Of a stretch of 6,026 nucleotides of DNA, positions 5,706 through 6,026 are shown in pieces. This DNA comes from Thermoplasmata archaeon. Its GTDB lineage: Archaea; Thermoplasmatota; Thermoplasmata; WALJ01. The notes beneath the pieces are model-generated. The model did not search any database, was not told the origin of the DNA, and saw only the letters and a list, made by a program, of their open reading frames with translations. The position numbers and the translations under genes are program-made. How positions within the stretch are numbered: position 1 is the stretch's first letter; every line of letters begins with the position of its first letter. Location of the stretch: contig JALSOU010000223.1 of NCBI GenBank assembly GCA_026986305.1, positions 1 to 6,026 on the forward strand. Direction: 5' to 3'.

Positions 5706-6026
5706 GTGATGCCTTCATAGAGCTAATGGATGTTAGGAAATCCTACGGAAAAAATGCGGTTCTTAGGGGAGTAAATCTCAAAGTTATGAAAGCGGATGTC
5801 CTTTCCCTAGTCGGTCCATCAGGCTCAGGAAAATCAACACTTCTCAGGTGTATAAACCGCCTTGTGGAGATAGATTCTGGAAAAATAATCGTGGACGGCA
5901 GAGATATAAGAGAATACGAGCCGACAGAACTAAGAAAAAAGGCTGTGCTGGTCCCTCAGATCAGTGCGATGTTTCCCGGGACAGTGAAGGAAAACATACT
6001 CTTTCCGCTGAAATCTCACGGTATAG
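5699..6026 (+). CDS. ABC transporter ATP-binding protein, N-terminal 109 residues (3' end outside window)
   Basis: N-terminal half of a nucleotide-binding domain that couples ATP hydrolysis to membrane transport. It opens with FIELMDVRKSYGKNAVLRGV, the usual strand and A-loop (Y16). Walker A is GPSGSGKST (39-47), and the Q-loop is LVPQ with Q87, followed by MFPGTVKENILFPLK. The signature motif, Walker B and H-loop lie beyond the edge. The LRKKAV..PQ....FPGTVKENI pattern resembles FetA/YbbL-type ATPases (partner FetB/UPF0014) and some archaeal proteins annotated PstB-like; lipoprotein-export types are less similar. The substrate cannot be decided from this half. The first ATG at 5699 is chosen because a TATA-like box lies about 24 bases upstream; it has no good Shine-Dalgarno, and an alternative ATG is at 5726. 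It is the only plus-strand gene in the window and diverges from PEP carboxykinase. Confidence 0.92.
   Translation, partial: MLGDAFIELMDVRKSYGKNAVLRGVNLKVMKADVLSLVGPSGSGKSTLLRCINRLVEIDSGKIIVDGRDIREYEPTELRKKAVLVPQISAMFPGTVKENILFPLKSHGI

Noticed and set aside
1..6026. tRNA, rRNA, riboswitch, insertion sequence, toxin-antitoxin or defence system
   Set aside because: Genes fill the window almost completely, with gaps of only 42, 55 and 84 bases. None of the gaps can hold such an element, and none of the proteins matches those families.

Overview
The window looks like ordinary archaeal chromosome, most likely from a euryarchaeal lineage close to Thermoplasmatota. The group is an inference. The domain is clear from the genes: translation factor aIF1A, RIO1 kinase, an archaeal Dim2-type KH protein, a GTP-type PEP carboxykinase of archaeal character, an arginyl-tRNA synthetase with the HVGR signature, and a surface beta-helix protein with a PEF-like C-terminal anchor. 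TATA-like boxes 20-35 bases before first genes, and short or absent leaders, also fit archaea.

Layout: nearly everything is on the minus strand, so read from right to left. At the right edge, an ABC transporter ATPase (5699 to the edge, plus strand, cut off) diverges from the complete PEP carboxykinase gene (5614 to 3770) across an 84-base promoter region. After a 55-base gap comes a secreted, sequon-rich, right-handed beta-helix protein (3714 to 2194). It is visibly more AT-rich than its neighbours in places. A 42-base gap with a clear TATA box then leads into a tight four-gene cluster: aIF1A (2151 to 1825), RIO1 kinase (1828 to 1061), Dim2-like KH protein (1073 to 501) and argS (504 to the left edge, cut off). 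Consecutive genes overlap by 4, 13 and 4 bases.

Function: the left third is a translation and small-subunit-maturation operon whose overlaps suggest co-transcription and translational coupling. aIF1A acts at the 30S decoding site. RIO1 and Dim2 homologues act in late small-subunit maturation. ArgRS charges tRNA-Arg. The beta-helix protein is an extracellular envelope protein of unknown ligand. PEP carboxykinase links oxaloacetate and PEP at the entry to gluconeogenesis. The ABC ATPase would power a membrane transporter whose partner lies outside the window.

I found no RNA gene, CRISPR array, insertion sequence or integrase, and no convincing undescribed system. The points most worth a second look are the conserved-looking aIF1A-RIO1-Dim2 grouping, the uncertain aIF1A start relative to its TATA box, and the anchor architecture of the beta-helix protein.
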